From Sulfitobacter sp. DSM 110093 (GTDB lineage Bacteria > Pseudomonadota > Alphaproteobacteria > Rhodobacterales > Rhodobacteraceae), in assembly GCF_022788715.1 (NCBI RefSeq), contig NZ_CP085169.1:209773-273772 (forward strand): a DNA stretch of 64,000 nt, in the 5' to 3' direction. Shown here one piece after another: positions 34,177 to 43,852 of the stretch. Under the pieces are notes generated by a model. It searched no databases. It was given only the letters and a program-made list of their open reading frames with translations, and was not told where the DNA came from. A program made the position numbers and the translations under genes. Position 1 is the stretch's first letter. Each line of letters starts with the position of its first letter.

Positions 34177-35294
34177 TTCAAAACCTTGTCGGCAAAAGTA
34201 TCAGGATTGGCGGCGTCGAAAAGATCGTGCGTCCAAAACAGTGTCAACAGTTCGGTGTCACCGACGTTCTCGATTGAATGGGTGTGCAATGTGGGCATGT
34301 CGACGGGCGCCGGGGCGGCGCCCGACACACGATACTCCCAGACCTCGTCACTTAGTACCTTGCGGATGCGGATCACCGCCTCGCCCTGAACGACCAGGAA
34401 ACGTTCGACCTTGTTTAGGTGAAAATGGTCGCCGCGGGTTACTCCCGGCATTGTCGTCGAAAGGAAGGTCTGCCCGCCGCCGCCACCCTTCACGGCTTCG
34501 AATAAGGTGCCGCGCCCATCGGTGTTGAGCTTTATAGGTCGCGGGAACCCCTCCGGATACAGCTCCGCTCGATAGCTGTTGAACAGCGCGACGGTGAAAG
34601 GGTCCTGAAGATTGGGATAGATATCGGCCTGGTAGTCCGCGTGAAAATTCCGAAGAAGATCGAACAGATCCGCCACCGCGATGTCGCGCGAGGCAGGCCG
34701 GATCGTGCCCGTCTGGCCCTCGGAGATCGCATCCAGCGCCGCTTGCGCCGCGACGCCCGCGTGTAGGAGCGAGACCCGCCCCTCGGGGTTGATCTCGGGG
34801 GTTTCCCCCGCGATAACAGCCTCGCTGAAGGTCGCCGTCACGTTGTTGTAGCGCGGGCGGGCTCCTTCTCCGAAAATGTGTGGCAGCACCAAATCGGAAT
34901 AGCGACCACCGATCCCCGACAGTATCTCGCCTGCGAGCCGCTTTGACCGCCCGTACGGCGAGTCACTGTATGCATGGGTTGAGTTGGCGTAGACAATGTG
35001 CGGACGGCTTTCGGTGACCCTGCAAGCCTCGGAAAGGCGGCGCGCGATGGCCGGGTTTGCGGCCTCGATCACGTCGTCGGGCGCTCGGTTCACGCCGGCG
35101 AAGTGCAGCACAGCGTCAGCCCCGGAGACCGCGGCGTGGAGTTGTGCTTCATCCTCGAACCCGGCGTGATCCAACATCACAAGGTCATATGGTAGCTCCG
35201 TACCTTTGAACCGGGCCGCACAGTTGGCAGCATGTGCCCTGACTGAAGCATGGCATCCGATTAGGCCCCCGGCACCCGTGATGACAATCTTCAT
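34173..35294 (-). CDS. fnlB: Bifunctional epimerase/reductase of UDP-L-FucNAc synthesis (FnlB/CapF)
   Basis: 373 residues in two domains. Residues 1-240 form an SDR-type reductase (ITGAGGLIGCHASVRA, VLHFAGVNRAP, YANSTHAYSDSPYGRSKRLAGEIL). The rest is a cupin-type epimerase (TDGRGTLFEAVKGGGGGQTFLSTTMPGVTRGDHFHLNKVERFLVVQGEA) with metal-binding histidines in GDHFHLNK and LHTHSIEN. This fusion is diagnostic for CapF/FnlB, which epimerises at C3 and reduces C4. ATGA overlaps on both sides. Confidence 0.94.
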   Translation of the reverse strand: MKIVITGAGGLIGCHASVRAHAANCAARFKGTELPYDLVMLDHAGFEDEAQLHAAVSGADAVLHFAGVNRAPDDVIEAANPAIARRLSEACRVTESRPHIVYANSTHAYSDSPYGRSKRLAGEILSGIGGRYSDLVLPHIFGEGARPRYNNVTATFSEAVIAGETPEINPEGRVSLLHAGVAAQAALDAISEGQTGTIRPASRDIAVADLFDLLRNFHADYQADIYPNLQDPFTVALFNSYRAELYPEGFPRPIKLNTDGRGTLFEAVKGGGGGQTFLSTTMPGVTRGDHFHLNKVERFLVVQGEAVIRIRKVLSDEVWEYRVSGAAPAPVDMPTLHTHSIENVGDTELLTLFWTHDLFDAANPDTFADKVLK

Positions 35295-36328
35295 GCTCTG
35301 GCCTTCCAGTCGACCAATTCGGCTTGTATTTCGGGTAACGATAGCAAGAGGGCTTTCACACCGTCTACATCGAGTCTTTCCGTGTTGTGCGAATGATAAT
35401 CCTCTTGATGGATGGTTTCGTGTTCACCCTCGCTAAAATAGGCGTTGTAGTTGAGATCTCGGTCATCCATCCGGATCCGATAATAATCACCCATATCCTC
35501 GGATTGTGTAAGCTCTTGCGCAGTGGCCAGTGTCTCATAAAGCTTTTCAGCATGGCGCCAGCCGATTTCCTCAACAGGGTGGTCAGGAACGTCGAACAGC
35601 TCTAGGAGCGCAGTGACCAAGTCCGCGATGGTCGACGCCGCAGCCTTGCGGATAAATAGATCACCCTGGCGCGCGTGATCGAAGGCGTGATGCACTAGTG
35701 CGACCGAATCCCGTAACGGCATCAAGAAACGCGTCATTTGAGACTCGGTCACGGTGATCGGAGCACCCGTCTTGATCTGGCGGATGAAGAGCGGGATCAC
35801 AGAGCCGCGCGAATACATTACGTTGCCGTAGCGAACCATCGACACCGTGGTCACAGAATTCGGCCCGAGCGAACGAGCCAGCGCCTGGGCGAGCTTTTCC
35901 ATCATCGCCTTTGACATGCCCATGGCGTTCACCGGCAACACCGCCTTGTCGGTCGAAAGGCAGACGACCGACCGGACCTTCTGGTCCGCAGCCGACCGGA
36001 TCACGTTCTCCGAGCCGAGGATGTTGGTGCGGACAGCTTCGATCGGGAAAAACTCACAAGATGGCACCTGCTTGAGCGCCGCGGCGTGAAACACGCAATC
36101 GACGCCAGCCATAGCCCGGTCGACACTATCGCGGTCACGAATGTCGCCGATGTAGTAACGGACATTAGCACTGCGCAGGGTCGTGCGCAGCATGTCCTGT
36201 TTTTCCTCGTCTCGGCTCAGAATCCTGATTTCCGAGCAACCGTTGTTGAGAAGATCCTGCAGCATGGTTTTCCCGAAAGAGCCGGTGCCTCCGGTGATCA
36301 GTACCGACTTAACATTCGTGGGTGTCAT
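35291..36328 (-). CDS. fnlA: UDP-GlcNAc 4,6-dehydratase/5-epimerase (FnlA/CapE)
   Basis: 345 residues, the short soluble member of the FlaA1/CapD family: ITGGTGSFGKTMLQDLL, FHAAALKQVPSCEFFPIEAVRTN, LSTDKAVLPVNAMGMSKAMMEKL (Met-x-x-x-Lys active site), and SMVRYGNVMYSRGSVIPLF. The C-terminal part (DYYRIRMDDRDLNYNAYFSEGE) is characteristic of CapE/FnlA. First enzyme of UDP-L-FucNAc synthesis. It begins 14 bp after the preceding glycosyltransferase gene. Confidence 0.94.
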   Translation of the reverse strand: MTPTNVKSVLITGGTGSFGKTMLQDLLNNGCSEIRILSRDEEKQDMLRTTLRSANVRYYIGDIRDRDSVDRAMAGVDCVFHAAALKQVPSCEFFPIEAVRTNILGSENVIRSAADQKVRSVVCLSTDKAVLPVNAMGMSKAMMEKLAQALARSLGPNSVTTVSMVRYGNVMYSRGSVIPLFIRQIKTGAPITVTESQMTRFLMPLRDSVALVHHAFDHARQGDLFIRKAAASTIADLVTALLELFDVPDHPVEEIGWRHAEKLYETLATAQELTQSEDMGDYYRIRMDDRDLNYNAYFSEGEHETIHQEDYHSHNTERLDVDGVKALLLSLPEIQAELVDWKARA

Positions 36329-36341
36329 CTAACTTACCTTT

Positions 36342-37469
36342 CTAATTTCTTCGTTCCCGGGGGAAGACTTGGTCGATCGCCTCCTGGAACCGGGCGTCGA
36401 AGGCAGAAACGATTTCGGGCAAGGCACCGAAATTTCTGACTGCAGATTGAAGACGTTCAGGATTCTCATAAAGCTCGGTGAGCAGCGCAGCCAGAGCGTC
36501 CGGATCTCCGTAGGGCACGGCGAAAGCCACGCCAGCATCGATAAATTCACGTGCAGTCTCAACCTCAGAATTGACGATAAACGGGACACCGAAGCACATG
36601 GCGTCGCCCCATTTGTTAGGCTCAGCATAGCGATTGATCTCTACCGCCGGATCGTAAAACGTGAGCAATACGTCACTGGCTTTGTACAGCGCCAGAGCCT
36701 CAACCTGCGGCATTTCCCCTTTGTAGTTCACGTACTCCGCGTCAATCACGGTGTCGCGGATTTCGTCTGGCACAAAGCCGGCGATAAGCAACGCAACATC
36801 GGACTTGCCGTTTGCAAATCGTTTAAATGCTTCGGCGATCAACAGTGCTCCCCGTGTGTCTGGAAGCCATCCATTGGCATAGACAACGAAACCAGCAGGC
36901 TTTTCCGCCACTTTTGCGGCGGCTAGATCTAGATCCTTGGCCGTTGGCGTGTTCGGAAGCACAAAATCGGTGTTGAGCTGCTTCGTGTGACGCGAACGAC
37001 TGGGGATGATATGCAGCGCCGAACGCGCCGCGGTCCAGTCTTCAAGCGCCATGACGACGGACCTCAGCGCGCCCGTCAGACCAAGGATCATCGAGAACCG
37101 GTCGGCGTCGTCAAATATGATGGGATGGCGGCGCAATAGAGCAGCAAGAGTAGCAGGGAAAGCCGTTTCCCAACCCAGACAGTGGAATGTCTGCCGTTCA
37201 GAGGCGAGAAGCACAAAGAAGAAGACCCTTAGCATCCAAATAGGATACATCGCACGCGCCAAGCGATTGCTGTGCCCGCCACCGCTAAGGATGATGGCCT
37301 CGTCGATCGGCGCGCCGGTCCACTTCCATTGCACCGCCTCGCCGCGCACGCGGTCCCAGCCACGAAACCGCACAGATATGCCTACGCTAAGGTATTGCGG
37401 GATCATTTTTGCCAATCGCTGCCGTCGGCCCGGCGCGGGGAGCGGGGCAAGGATGGTAATCTGTTTCAT
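36342..37469 (-). CDS. Glycosyltransferase (GT-B, family 4-like)
   Basis: 375 residues from ATG 37469, chosen over an upstream ATG at 37529 because AAAGG precedes it and the GT-B N-terminus ITILAPLPAPGRRQRLAKMI starts there. Later sequence gives VVYANGWLPDTRGALLIAEAF, EMPQVEALALYKASDVLLTFYDPAVEINRYAEPNKWGDAMCFGVPFIVN, in which the EPNK region is the donor-binding site. It adds one sugar of the repeat unit on the cytoplasmic face; donor and acceptor unknown. Confidence 0.85.
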   Translation of the reverse strand: MKQITILAPLPAPGRRQRLAKMIPQYLSVGISVRFRGWDRVRGEAVQWKWTGAPIDEAIILSGGGHSNRLARAMYPIWMLRVFFFVLLASERQTFHCLGWETAFPATLAALLRRHPIIFDDADRFSMILGLTGALRSVVMALEDWTAARSALHIIPSRSRHTKQLNTDFVLPNTPTAKDLDLAAAKVAEKPAGFVVYANGWLPDTRGALLIAEAFKRFANGKSDVALLIAGFVPDEIRDTVIDAEYVNYKGEMPQVEALALYKASDVLLTFYDPAVEINRYAEPNKWGDAMCFGVPFIVNSEVETAREFIDAGVAFAVPYGDPDALAALLTELYENPERLQSAVRNFGALPEIVSAFDARFQEAIDQVFPRERRN

Positions 37470-37533
37470 GGCTTGTGACCTTTGGAAGCTTCCTGCTGCG
37501 AAAACTTGGGGCGGGAGTACATCGTGCAAGTTA

Positions 37534-38961
37534 TCATGTCCATGAGGTCTTCCTCACGAAGGGCTGATCGATCCTTTTCACCAAGATAGCGGCGAAGAAG
37601 ATTAGACCGACAGTGAACAACTGAAGCGAAAAAAACGAGAGCAGCAACGGTGTCGCGTTGAACGGGAACAACGACATCCGGGCAAAGAGATAAATGAAGA
37701 GGAATCTAACCTCTAGTCCGCGCGCGCGGCGGAATACGCTTTCGCTCATCATCGCGAGTGAGATGTTCAAGATAAGGAAGAGGGGCATGAACACGGGGCC
37801 CAGCGAGATGGCGCCATAGCTAGTCGTAAACACGAGCCAGCCGGTCAGGAAGTTCCCGTCGTAGATGTTAGCGTTCATGATTTGGGAGGTCAGCATTCTG
37901 CTATCGTTGACGAAGAAGTTGACTACGAAGGTGGATCGCAAGAAGTCGAAGACTACGTTTCCAAGTCCGACGTCTTCGCTGAGCAGGATGCCATTTGCAG
38001 CGGCAACCTGATAAGGTCCACCAGAATAGGACTGTAGGGTGGTCGCAATTGTCGCCATAAGAGACTGGCCCAGCAGAGTGGCGGAGGTGAGTTCGATGTC
38101 GTGGCGTGTGAACATGCGCCAGAACGAAACGATTGCAATGACGGCCACGGTGGTGATCACGGTCGAGGAGACGATCACTCGCTTGCGGTCAGGGAAGCAG
38201 GCGAAGAGCGTCGTGGTAACGGCGATCCCGGTATAAAGTTGGATGCTGCGCCGGTCACCGAAGATCAACATCAGGAGCAGTACGCCAGCTGCGATTCCGA
38301 CGAGGGGGGGCATCCGGGTCGGATTGCGGCGATAGCGTAGGGCCTGACGATGGATGGTCAGAAGATACATAAGCCAGGCCCCGGTGATCATGATCTGTAT
38401 CAGCAGCATGTCGATCGAGGAGCGCTCGGCTTCGACAGTGCCCATCGTAATGCTGCCGAAGTTAAGCAGTCCGCGGGGAAGACCAAAGGTGACGATCAGG
38501 ACCAAGCCAATCATTGCGACTGCACCGTAGACGATTTGGGAGCCTTGTAGTGAAACTGGTGGCACTGCGGGCTCCGCCACTGGCCTCATTCGGGCGATGG
38601 CACCCGCTGCCACGACGAAAAACAAGGTTGCAGCGATGGATTCCCATGAGATCAGGAGAATCGCATTGAAGACCTCGTCCGTTGTGACGCTGAGGTAGGA
38701 GAGTGCCGTATAGTCTGGCCCTGCAAAGTGGATGGCGAGAGGCGTGAGCACCAACCGAACGAAAAAGAGCGTGGTCAGAAATGCGAAAGTGAAGCCGAAC
38801 TTTCTCACGCCCGACATTCCAAGCACGACCATCACGAATGTGAGAGGCAGGATCCAGATCCCTCGGTAGGTGGCGTTTGTGCTTTGGTGGTCGATGAGCA
38901 AGTAAAGGCCTGCCAGTGCAGCGAAACCTCCTGCGAAGGTCGCGAAGGATTTCACTTTCAT
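37534..38961 (-). CDS. Polysaccharide polymerase candidate (Wzy-like membrane protein)
   Basis: 475 residues with about a dozen hydrophobic segments and few conserved motifs, as usual for Wzy proteins. A large polar stretch between about residues 300 and 370 (NGILLSEDVGLGNVVFDFLRS) could be the periplasmic loop. Identification rests on size, topology and position between the flippase gene and glycosyltransferases. An ATGA overlap joins it to the flippase gene. Confidence 0.75.
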   Translation of the reverse strand: MKVKSFATFAGGFAALAGLYLLIDHQSTNATYRGIWILPLTFVMVVLGMSGVRKFGFTFAFLTTLFFVRLVLTPLAIHFAGPDYTALSYLSVTTDEVFNAILLISWESIAATLFFVVAAGAIARMRPVAEPAVPPVSLQGSQIVYGAVAMIGLVLIVTFGLPRGLLNFGSITMGTVEAERSSIDMLLIQIMITGAWLMYLLTIHRQALRYRRNPTRMPPLVGIAAGVLLLMLIFGDRRSIQLYTGIAVTTTLFACFPDRKRVIVSSTVITTVAVIAIVSFWRMFTRHDIELTSATLLGQSLMATIATTLQSYSGGPYQVAAANGILLSEDVGLGNVVFDFLRSTFVVNFFVNDSRMLTSQIMNANIYDGNFLTGWLVFTTSYGAISLGPVFMPLFLILNISLAMMSESVFRRARGLEVRFLFIYLFARMSLFPFNATPLLLSFFSLQLFTVGLIFFAAILVKRIDQPFVRKTSWT

Positions 38962-40154
38962 CCTTTTACCCTCTGTTGCGCCTGGGCTTGACGGCGTTTC
39001 ATGATAAGTTTCATGATCCGATCGGAGATGAGGGTCCGAGCCATCCAGTTGACGACGCCTGCGATCGAGACAACGGCAACAATGTTAAGTGTAAGAAAGG
39101 CAGTATAAATTCCTGCCGCTAGCACCAGCAGCAGGAGCAGCTGTGAGATAATCAGGAGGTCGTGCTCTTTCGGGGCTCCGAAGATTCCGTTGTAGGCGCT
39201 CGGGATGACATAGTATGTACGCAGTGTTGCCGAGATGAAGAAGGCGATCTGTAAAAAAGCGTTCGGCTCGCCAACAGAAGGATCGATAATCCTCCATCCG
39301 ATCCAGCCAATTGCCTGCGCCAGCGCGACCGTCAAAAGGATGACCGCGTGGATCGGTAGCCGGCGGCGCACGAACTTCGCTTCGAAAATGGCGGGATTGT
39401 CTCGTACCCATGGCCCAATACGAAAGCCGACAAAAGTCGTCACTATTGAGACCGGTAGTAAGAAATAGGTCATGTGGGTGAAGTAGATCGCGGCCTGCGC
39501 GTTCGTGCCGAGGCCGTTGACAAGCATCTGCTCGCCAAAGAGTGCCACGTTCAAGACGATGTTAGTGACGAAGAACCTAAAGGATATTGCGTAGTGTTTA
39601 CGAAAGCCGTGCTCTTCGTCGTCGCGCTCGGTCTGGCTGGAAAGAACGAGGCCCCACCCGAGAAACGAGACCACGAAGACGGCGGCCCCTGCAAGCAGGT
39701 CGATGGGCAAGGCCGTTAGGTGATGGAAAAAGACGAAGTCCGCTAGAAGGATGAGCGCTATGACCTTCCATGCCTGCTGGGCAAGTTGGGAAGCCAGAAA
39801 GGCGCCATGGCTGCGGAAATACTGCCCCTGGGCTACTGAAAAAGCGGCACCCGAAGCGAGCAGGATACCGCTCCAAGGGCTACTTAGGTAGCCGAGCTGG
39901 TGCACAAAAAAACCCAGCGGGAGACTGAGGAACATGGCCTGCATGAGCACCAGCCGCAGGAGTAGGCGCGAGGCCCCCGGCGCGCGGATGATGACCATCT
40001 CAAGACCCAGCGTTACGAAGGCAGCAAGGACGCCGAAGAGCGCGCGCACATCCGCCCAAAGCGCAATGTCAGCGTCCCCCAGAAATTTCGACACCAAGAT
40101 GTCGCATACAAGCATGGATGCCATGCCGAACAGATAGGTCAGCAGCGCGAACAT
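38958..40154 (-). CDS. Lipid-linked oligosaccharide flippase candidate (Wzx-like)
   Basis: 398 residues from ATG 40154, overlapping the acyltransferase stop as TGATG; the preceding in-frame TTG is not needed. Highly hydrophobic, with segments such as FALLTYLFGMASMLVCDILVSKFLGDADIALWADVRALFG at the N-terminus, the pattern of MATE/MOP-type polysaccharide flippases. It would move the undecaprenyl-linked repeat unit to the periplasm for polymerisation by the adjacent gene product. Confidence 0.78.
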   Translation of the reverse strand: MFALLTYLFGMASMLVCDILVSKFLGDADIALWADVRALFGVLAAFVTLGLEMVIIRAPGASRLLLRLVLMQAMFLSLPLGFFVHQLGYLSSPWSGILLASGAAFSVAQGQYFRSHGAFLASQLAQQAWKVIALILLADFVFFHHLTALPIDLLAGAAVFVVSFLGWGLVLSSQTERDDEEHGFRKHYAISFRFFVTNIVLNVALFGEQMLVNGLGTNAQAAIYFTHMTYFLLPVSIVTTFVGFRIGPWVRDNPAIFEAKFVRRRLPIHAVILLTVALAQAIGWIGWRIIDPSVGEPNAFLQIAFFISATLRTYYVIPSAYNGIFGAPKEHDLLIISQLLLLLVLAAGIYTAFLTLNIVAVVSIAGVVNWMARTLISDRIMKLIMKRRQAQAQQRVKG

Positions 40155-40690
40155 CAATTAGACTTAAAGTGTGCGCGCATGCGCATAACCCGCGCAGGGT
40201 TACCCACCACAATCGCGCCAGCTGGAACGTCCTTTGTAACGACGCTACCGGCGGCCACAACCGCACCTTCCCCAATTTTCTGAACGGATTCAAGGATGAT
40301 TGCATCTGCCGCGATCCACACATCGTCACCAATCATCAACTTCGAGTAGTGTACCGGCTCCGGCCGCCAGTCTTGCACGCCCTTATCGAGGGGGTGGCTA
40401 TGGGTGAAGATCGAGGCCCCGTCTGAAATCGTCAGCCGGTCTCCAGATACGATTGTACCGGTATAGTCGACCAATGTATTACAACCGATGTGGGGGTTCT
40501 GACCAAACCGAATAAATTGACCAACCACATGGTGCGAGGCCTGGATACGGCACCGGTAGTCAACGTTTATGCCTTTAGCGGAGAACATCCTAGCATACAC
40601 GCGGTTGCGGAGCTTACGCAGCACAGGAAAATTGAAGATCGGGAAATCTCTGACTGTGAGATAGAGAGCACGTTTTATCAAATGAAGCAT
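40154..40690 (-). CDS. Hexapeptide-repeat O-acetyltransferase
   Basis: 178 residues built largely of left-handed beta-helix repeats: [46 protein letters not shown] (active histidine), [50 protein letters not shown]. The last part is the classical acetyl-CoA-binding end of the maltose/galactoside acetyltransferase group. It probably O-acetylates a sugar of the repeat unit. A 117-bp gap separates it from wecC upstream. Confidence 0.9.
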   Translation of the reverse strand: MLHLIKRALYLTVRDFPIFNFPVLRKLRNRVYARMFSAKGINVDYRCRIQASHHVVGQFIRFGQNPHIGCNTLVDYTGTIVSGDRLTISDGASIFTHSHPLDKGVQDWRPEPVHYSKLMIGDDVWIAADAIILESVQKIGEGAVVAAGSVVTKDVPAGAIVVGNPARVMRMRAHFKSN

Positions 40691-40807
40691 TTCTAATCCT
40701 TTATCCGAGCCAAACGTTGCATTCGTCCCGTCGACAATGGCAGGGCCGGGCGCATTAAATGAGGACCGTGTGCCAACACCCGATCCCGCCCCGCCGCGGT
40801 TGCAAAC

Positions 40808-42070
40808 CTACCAGACGCCTCGTGTATCGACGACCGTTCCGGATGGTTGCAGCCGTGTCTTGAAGTCGGTGTGGTCGACCAGCAAGACATGAATGTCGGC
40901 CGCGGCCGCATCGTCGAACCCGGTCAGGCTAGCCTCACCGAGACCCTTTGGCAGTGTGTCGATATTTGGTTCTACAATTTGGATATTTCCTCTGACATGT
41001 CCCGCAAGCTCGCGCGCTATATTCAAAGCCGGGCTTTCGCGCAGGTCGTCGATATCGGGCTTGAAGGCGAGGCCGTAGATCGCAAGAGAGACGTCTGCTG
41101 CAGTTTTATCCGGGTTTGCTGCCAGGTGGGCACCGATCGCTGCGTAAACCTTTTCGATCACCCACTTGGGCTTGCTATCGTTGACCTTACGTGCGGTTTT
41201 TATGAGCCGCGCCTGCTCCGGAGCCGATGAAACAATGAACCATGGATCGACCGCGATACAATGGCCGCCCACGCCTGGGCCGGGCTGGAGAATGCTCACG
41301 CGCGGGTGACGATTGGCGAGTTTAATCAGATCCCAGACGTCCATGTCCAGTTCGTCGCAGATAATTGACAGTTCATTGGCAAAGGCGATGTTGACGTCTC
41401 GAAAGCTGTTTTCCGTCAGCTTTGCCATTTCGGCAATCCGCGGCCCAGAGGCGACCACGCAGTCGCCGGTGACGAAGGTCTGGTAGAGGCGCGCGGCTTG
41501 AGTGGAGCATTTTGAGGACATCCCACCGATCACTCGGTCGTTGGTGATCAACTCCTGCATTACCTTGCCTGGCAGAACCCGTTCGGGGCAATGCGCCACG
41601 CGTATGTCGGAGGCATCGCCGTGGGTGTGGGGGAAGGTCAAGTCGGGCCGGGCTTCTGCAAGCCAGCCGACCATGGCCTCAGTCGCCCCGACAGGGGATG
41701 TGCTTTCCAGGATCACTAGGTTGCCGACTTCCAGCACCGGAGCAATGGCGCGGGCTGCGGCTTTAATATAGCCAAGGTCGGGTTCGTAGTTGTCGCCTCT
41801 GAAGGGAGTTGGCACCGCGACCAGGAAAGCCTCCGCCGGCTCAGGCGTCGTCGTGGCGCGCAAGAAGCCTTCATGTACCACAGCGCGCACAACTAAATCG
41901 AGATCCGGCTCGACGATATGGACCTCACCGCGATTGATCGTGTCGACGGTCATTTGGTTCACGTCGACCCCGACGACCTCGATCTTTCGTGAGGCGAACA
42001 TGGCCGCTGTCGGAAGGCCGATATAGCCTAGCCCAATGACAGAGATCCGGTTGAAAGGTTGTTCCGACAT
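40808..42070 (-). CDS. wecC: UDP-N-acetyl-D-mannosamine dehydrogenase (WecC)
   Basis: 420 residues of the UDP-sugar dehydrogenase family: NAD loop ISVIGLGYIGLPTAAMFA, VAVPTPF, ILESTSPVGATEAM, KLTENSFRDVNIAFANEL, and the catalytic cysteine in GPGVGGHCIAVDPWF. The C-terminal domain begins YGLAFKPDIDDLRESPALNIA. It oxidises UDP-ManNAc to UDP-ManNAcA using the product of wecB just upstream; the genes overlap as TAATG. Placement with wecB supports ManNAc over other substrates. Confidence 0.94.
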   Translation of the reverse strand: MSEQPFNRISVIGLGYIGLPTAAMFASRKIEVVGVDVNQMTVDTINRGEVHIVEPDLDLVVRAVVHEGFLRATTTPEPAEAFLVAVPTPFRGDNYEPDLGYIKAAARAIAPVLEVGNLVILESTSPVGATEAMVGWLAEARPDLTFPHTHGDASDIRVAHCPERVLPGKVMQELITNDRVIGGMSSKCSTQAARLYQTFVTGDCVVASGPRIAEMAKLTENSFRDVNIAFANELSIICDELDMDVWDLIKLANRHPRVSILQPGPGVGGHCIAVDPWFIVSSAPEQARLIKTARKVNDSKPKWVIEKVYAAIGAHLAANPDKTAADVSLAIYGLAFKPDIDDLRESPALNIARELAGHVRGNIQIVEPNIDTLPKGLGEASLTGFDDAAAADIHVLLVDHTDFKTRLQPSGTVVDTRGVW

Positions 42071-43209
42071 TAATAGTTAGTCCCATCGATTTTAAAGAAG
42101 CGCAGAATGGCGTCCCGAATGCGTTGCGATGCGAGCCCGTCACCATAGGGATTGTGTGCGCGCGCCATGGCTTCGTAGGCAGCGGTATCGTCAAGCAGGA
42201 TGCCGGCCTCGCGGACAATCAGATCGGTATCCGTGCCTACTAGTTTCACCGTGCCAGCATTCACGGCCTCGGGCCGCTCGGTTGTGTCGCGCATCACCAG
42301 CACTGGTTTACCAAGCGAAGGTGCCTCTTCTTGGACGCCGCCGGAATCGGTCAGGATAATGTCCGCGCGGCGCATGAGATGGACGAAGGGCAGATAGTCT
42401 TGCGGCGCTATGAGGCGGACGTTTTCCAATGAACCGAGGTTGGCTTCGACTGGACCTTTCACATTGGGATTGAGGTGCACGGGATAAATGATTTGCGCAT
42501 CATCACGCTCTGCCAGAGTGGACAGGGCGTCACACATGCGTTGGAACCCGACGCCGAAGCTTTCCCGCCGGTGGCCCGTTACAAGGATCAATCGTTTGGT
42601 TGGATCAATACCGAAATCGGAGTCGAATTTGGAGCTCTGCGCCGGATTAGCTTCAAGCCGCGCGACAACCTGCAATAGTGCATCAATAACGGTGTTGCCC
42701 GTTGTGGAAATCAGCTTAGCGGGCACGTTTTCCGCGGCGAGATTAGCGGCGGCCATTTCGGTCGGGGCAAAATGGAGCTCGGCAATCGCGCCGGACACCT
42801 TGCGGTTCACCTCTTCGGGCCAAGGTGAATAGATATTGCCCGTACGCAGGCCAGCTTCAATGTGTCCGACCGGAATCTGTTGATAATATGCCGCCAGCGA
42901 TGCCGACAGGGTGGTTGTGGTATCGCCATGCACTAACACCAGATCCGGGGCAAATTCCTCCAGAACAGGCTTTAGTCCTGTCAAAACGCCTGCAGTTATC
43001 TCGGTAAGTCCCTGCCCGGGCTTCATAATATTCAGGTCGTAGTCAGGCAAGATATTAAACAGCGCCAGCACCTGGTCGAGCATTTCGCGATGCTGCGCGG
43101 TCACGGCAACGCGCACATCAAGGCCAGATGCCGCTTTAAGGTTGCCAACAACCGGTGCCATCTTGATTGCTTCGGGTCGCGTTCCGAAAATGATTAGAAC
43201 TTTCTTCAT
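42070..43209 (-). CDS. wecB: UDP-N-acetylglucosamine 2-epimerase (WecB)
   Basis: 379 residues with all family motifs: [71 protein letters not shown], and [35 protein letters not shown]. Classical non-hydrolysing form giving UDP-ManNAc. First gene of the long leftward polysaccharide operon, with the 136-bp gap to the MarR-type regulator upstream as its likely promoter region. Confidence 0.95.
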   Translation of the reverse strand: MKKVLIIFGTRPEAIKMAPVVGNLKAASGLDVRVAVTAQHREMLDQVLALFNILPDYDLNIMKPGQGLTEITAGVLTGLKPVLEEFAPDLVLVHGDTTTTLSASLAAYYQQIPVGHIEAGLRTGNIYSPWPEEVNRKVSGAIAELHFAPTEMAAANLAAENVPAKLISTTGNTVIDALLQVVARLEANPAQSSKFDSDFGIDPTKRLILVTGHRRESFGVGFQRMCDALSTLAERDDAQIIYPVHLNPNVKGPVEANLGSLENVRLIAPQDYLPFVHLMRRADIILTDSGGVQEEAPSLGKPVLVMRDTTERPEAVNAGTVKLVGTDTDLIVREAGILLDDTAAYEAMARAHNPYGDGLASQRIRDAILRFFKIDGTNY

Positions 43210-43345
43210 AAAAATACCAACAGTTTAATTTTCTCGCAGCGTGCGGCGATAAGTGCCTTTTTTAGCAGGGCTCGATTGCTTTCTGGGCATACGGTCGAAA
43301 AGGATGATTTTGTTGCTCTTTGGCTCAAACTACCAATAACGCAAA

Positions 43346-43705
43346 CTATCGGAGATTTTCCGCAGCCGCCTGCCCGGCCGTCTCAACCTCTTCTTGCAGC
43401 GCCTCAATCTCCGCCATCAAGGCCTCATGCTCAACCATCCGACGTTTTAGAAACGCTCTTGTCAGCTTCGCTCGGGCTAGAACACCGCGCGGCGTCAAAA
43501 CATAGGCATAGCGCAGCTTGTTGTTCGAGGCGCGAAAGTTGCTCACCTTCACCTGACCTTTGTCCACCAGACCCTTCAGGCAGTAGTTTACAAGGCCAAG
43601 GCTGACCCCCAACGATTTTGCCAGCTCCCGCTGCGAAAGCTTAGGATCAGCCTCCAACGCGCGCATCACGCGGAAGCGGGTATCTTCATCAATTTGTCTG
43701 GTCAT
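43346..43705 (-). CDS. EPS-associated MarR-type transcriptional regulator
   Basis: 119 residues: a winged helix-turn-helix (EDTRFRVMRALEADPKLSQRELAKSLGVSLGLVNYCLKGLVDKGQVKV), the wing sequence LRYAYVLTPRGVLARAKLTRAFLKRRM, then a C-terminal coiled coil (EHEALMAEIEALQEEVET). This is the form found next to polysaccharide clusters in many Proteobacteria and named EPS-associated MarR family. It probably regulates the operon that starts with wecB 136 bp downstream. Confidence 0.88.
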   Translation of the reverse strand: MTRQIDEDTRFRVMRALEADPKLSQRELAKSLGVSLGLVNYCLKGLVDKGQVKVSNFRASNNKLRYAYVLTPRGVLARAKLTRAFLKRRMVEHEALMAEIEALQEEVETAGQAAAENLR

Positions 43706-43852
43706 CGTCGCTGTGATCCACGGCTACCGCACCAGAGGTCGCGTTGCGACTCTGATGCAAACGGCGCACCGTTCATTTGTGAACGCTTACAGATCCTGCC
43801 GGGCGATTGGAAGGCTGAAGTCAGCCCCACGGCCGGTTTTTTGCGACAAATC

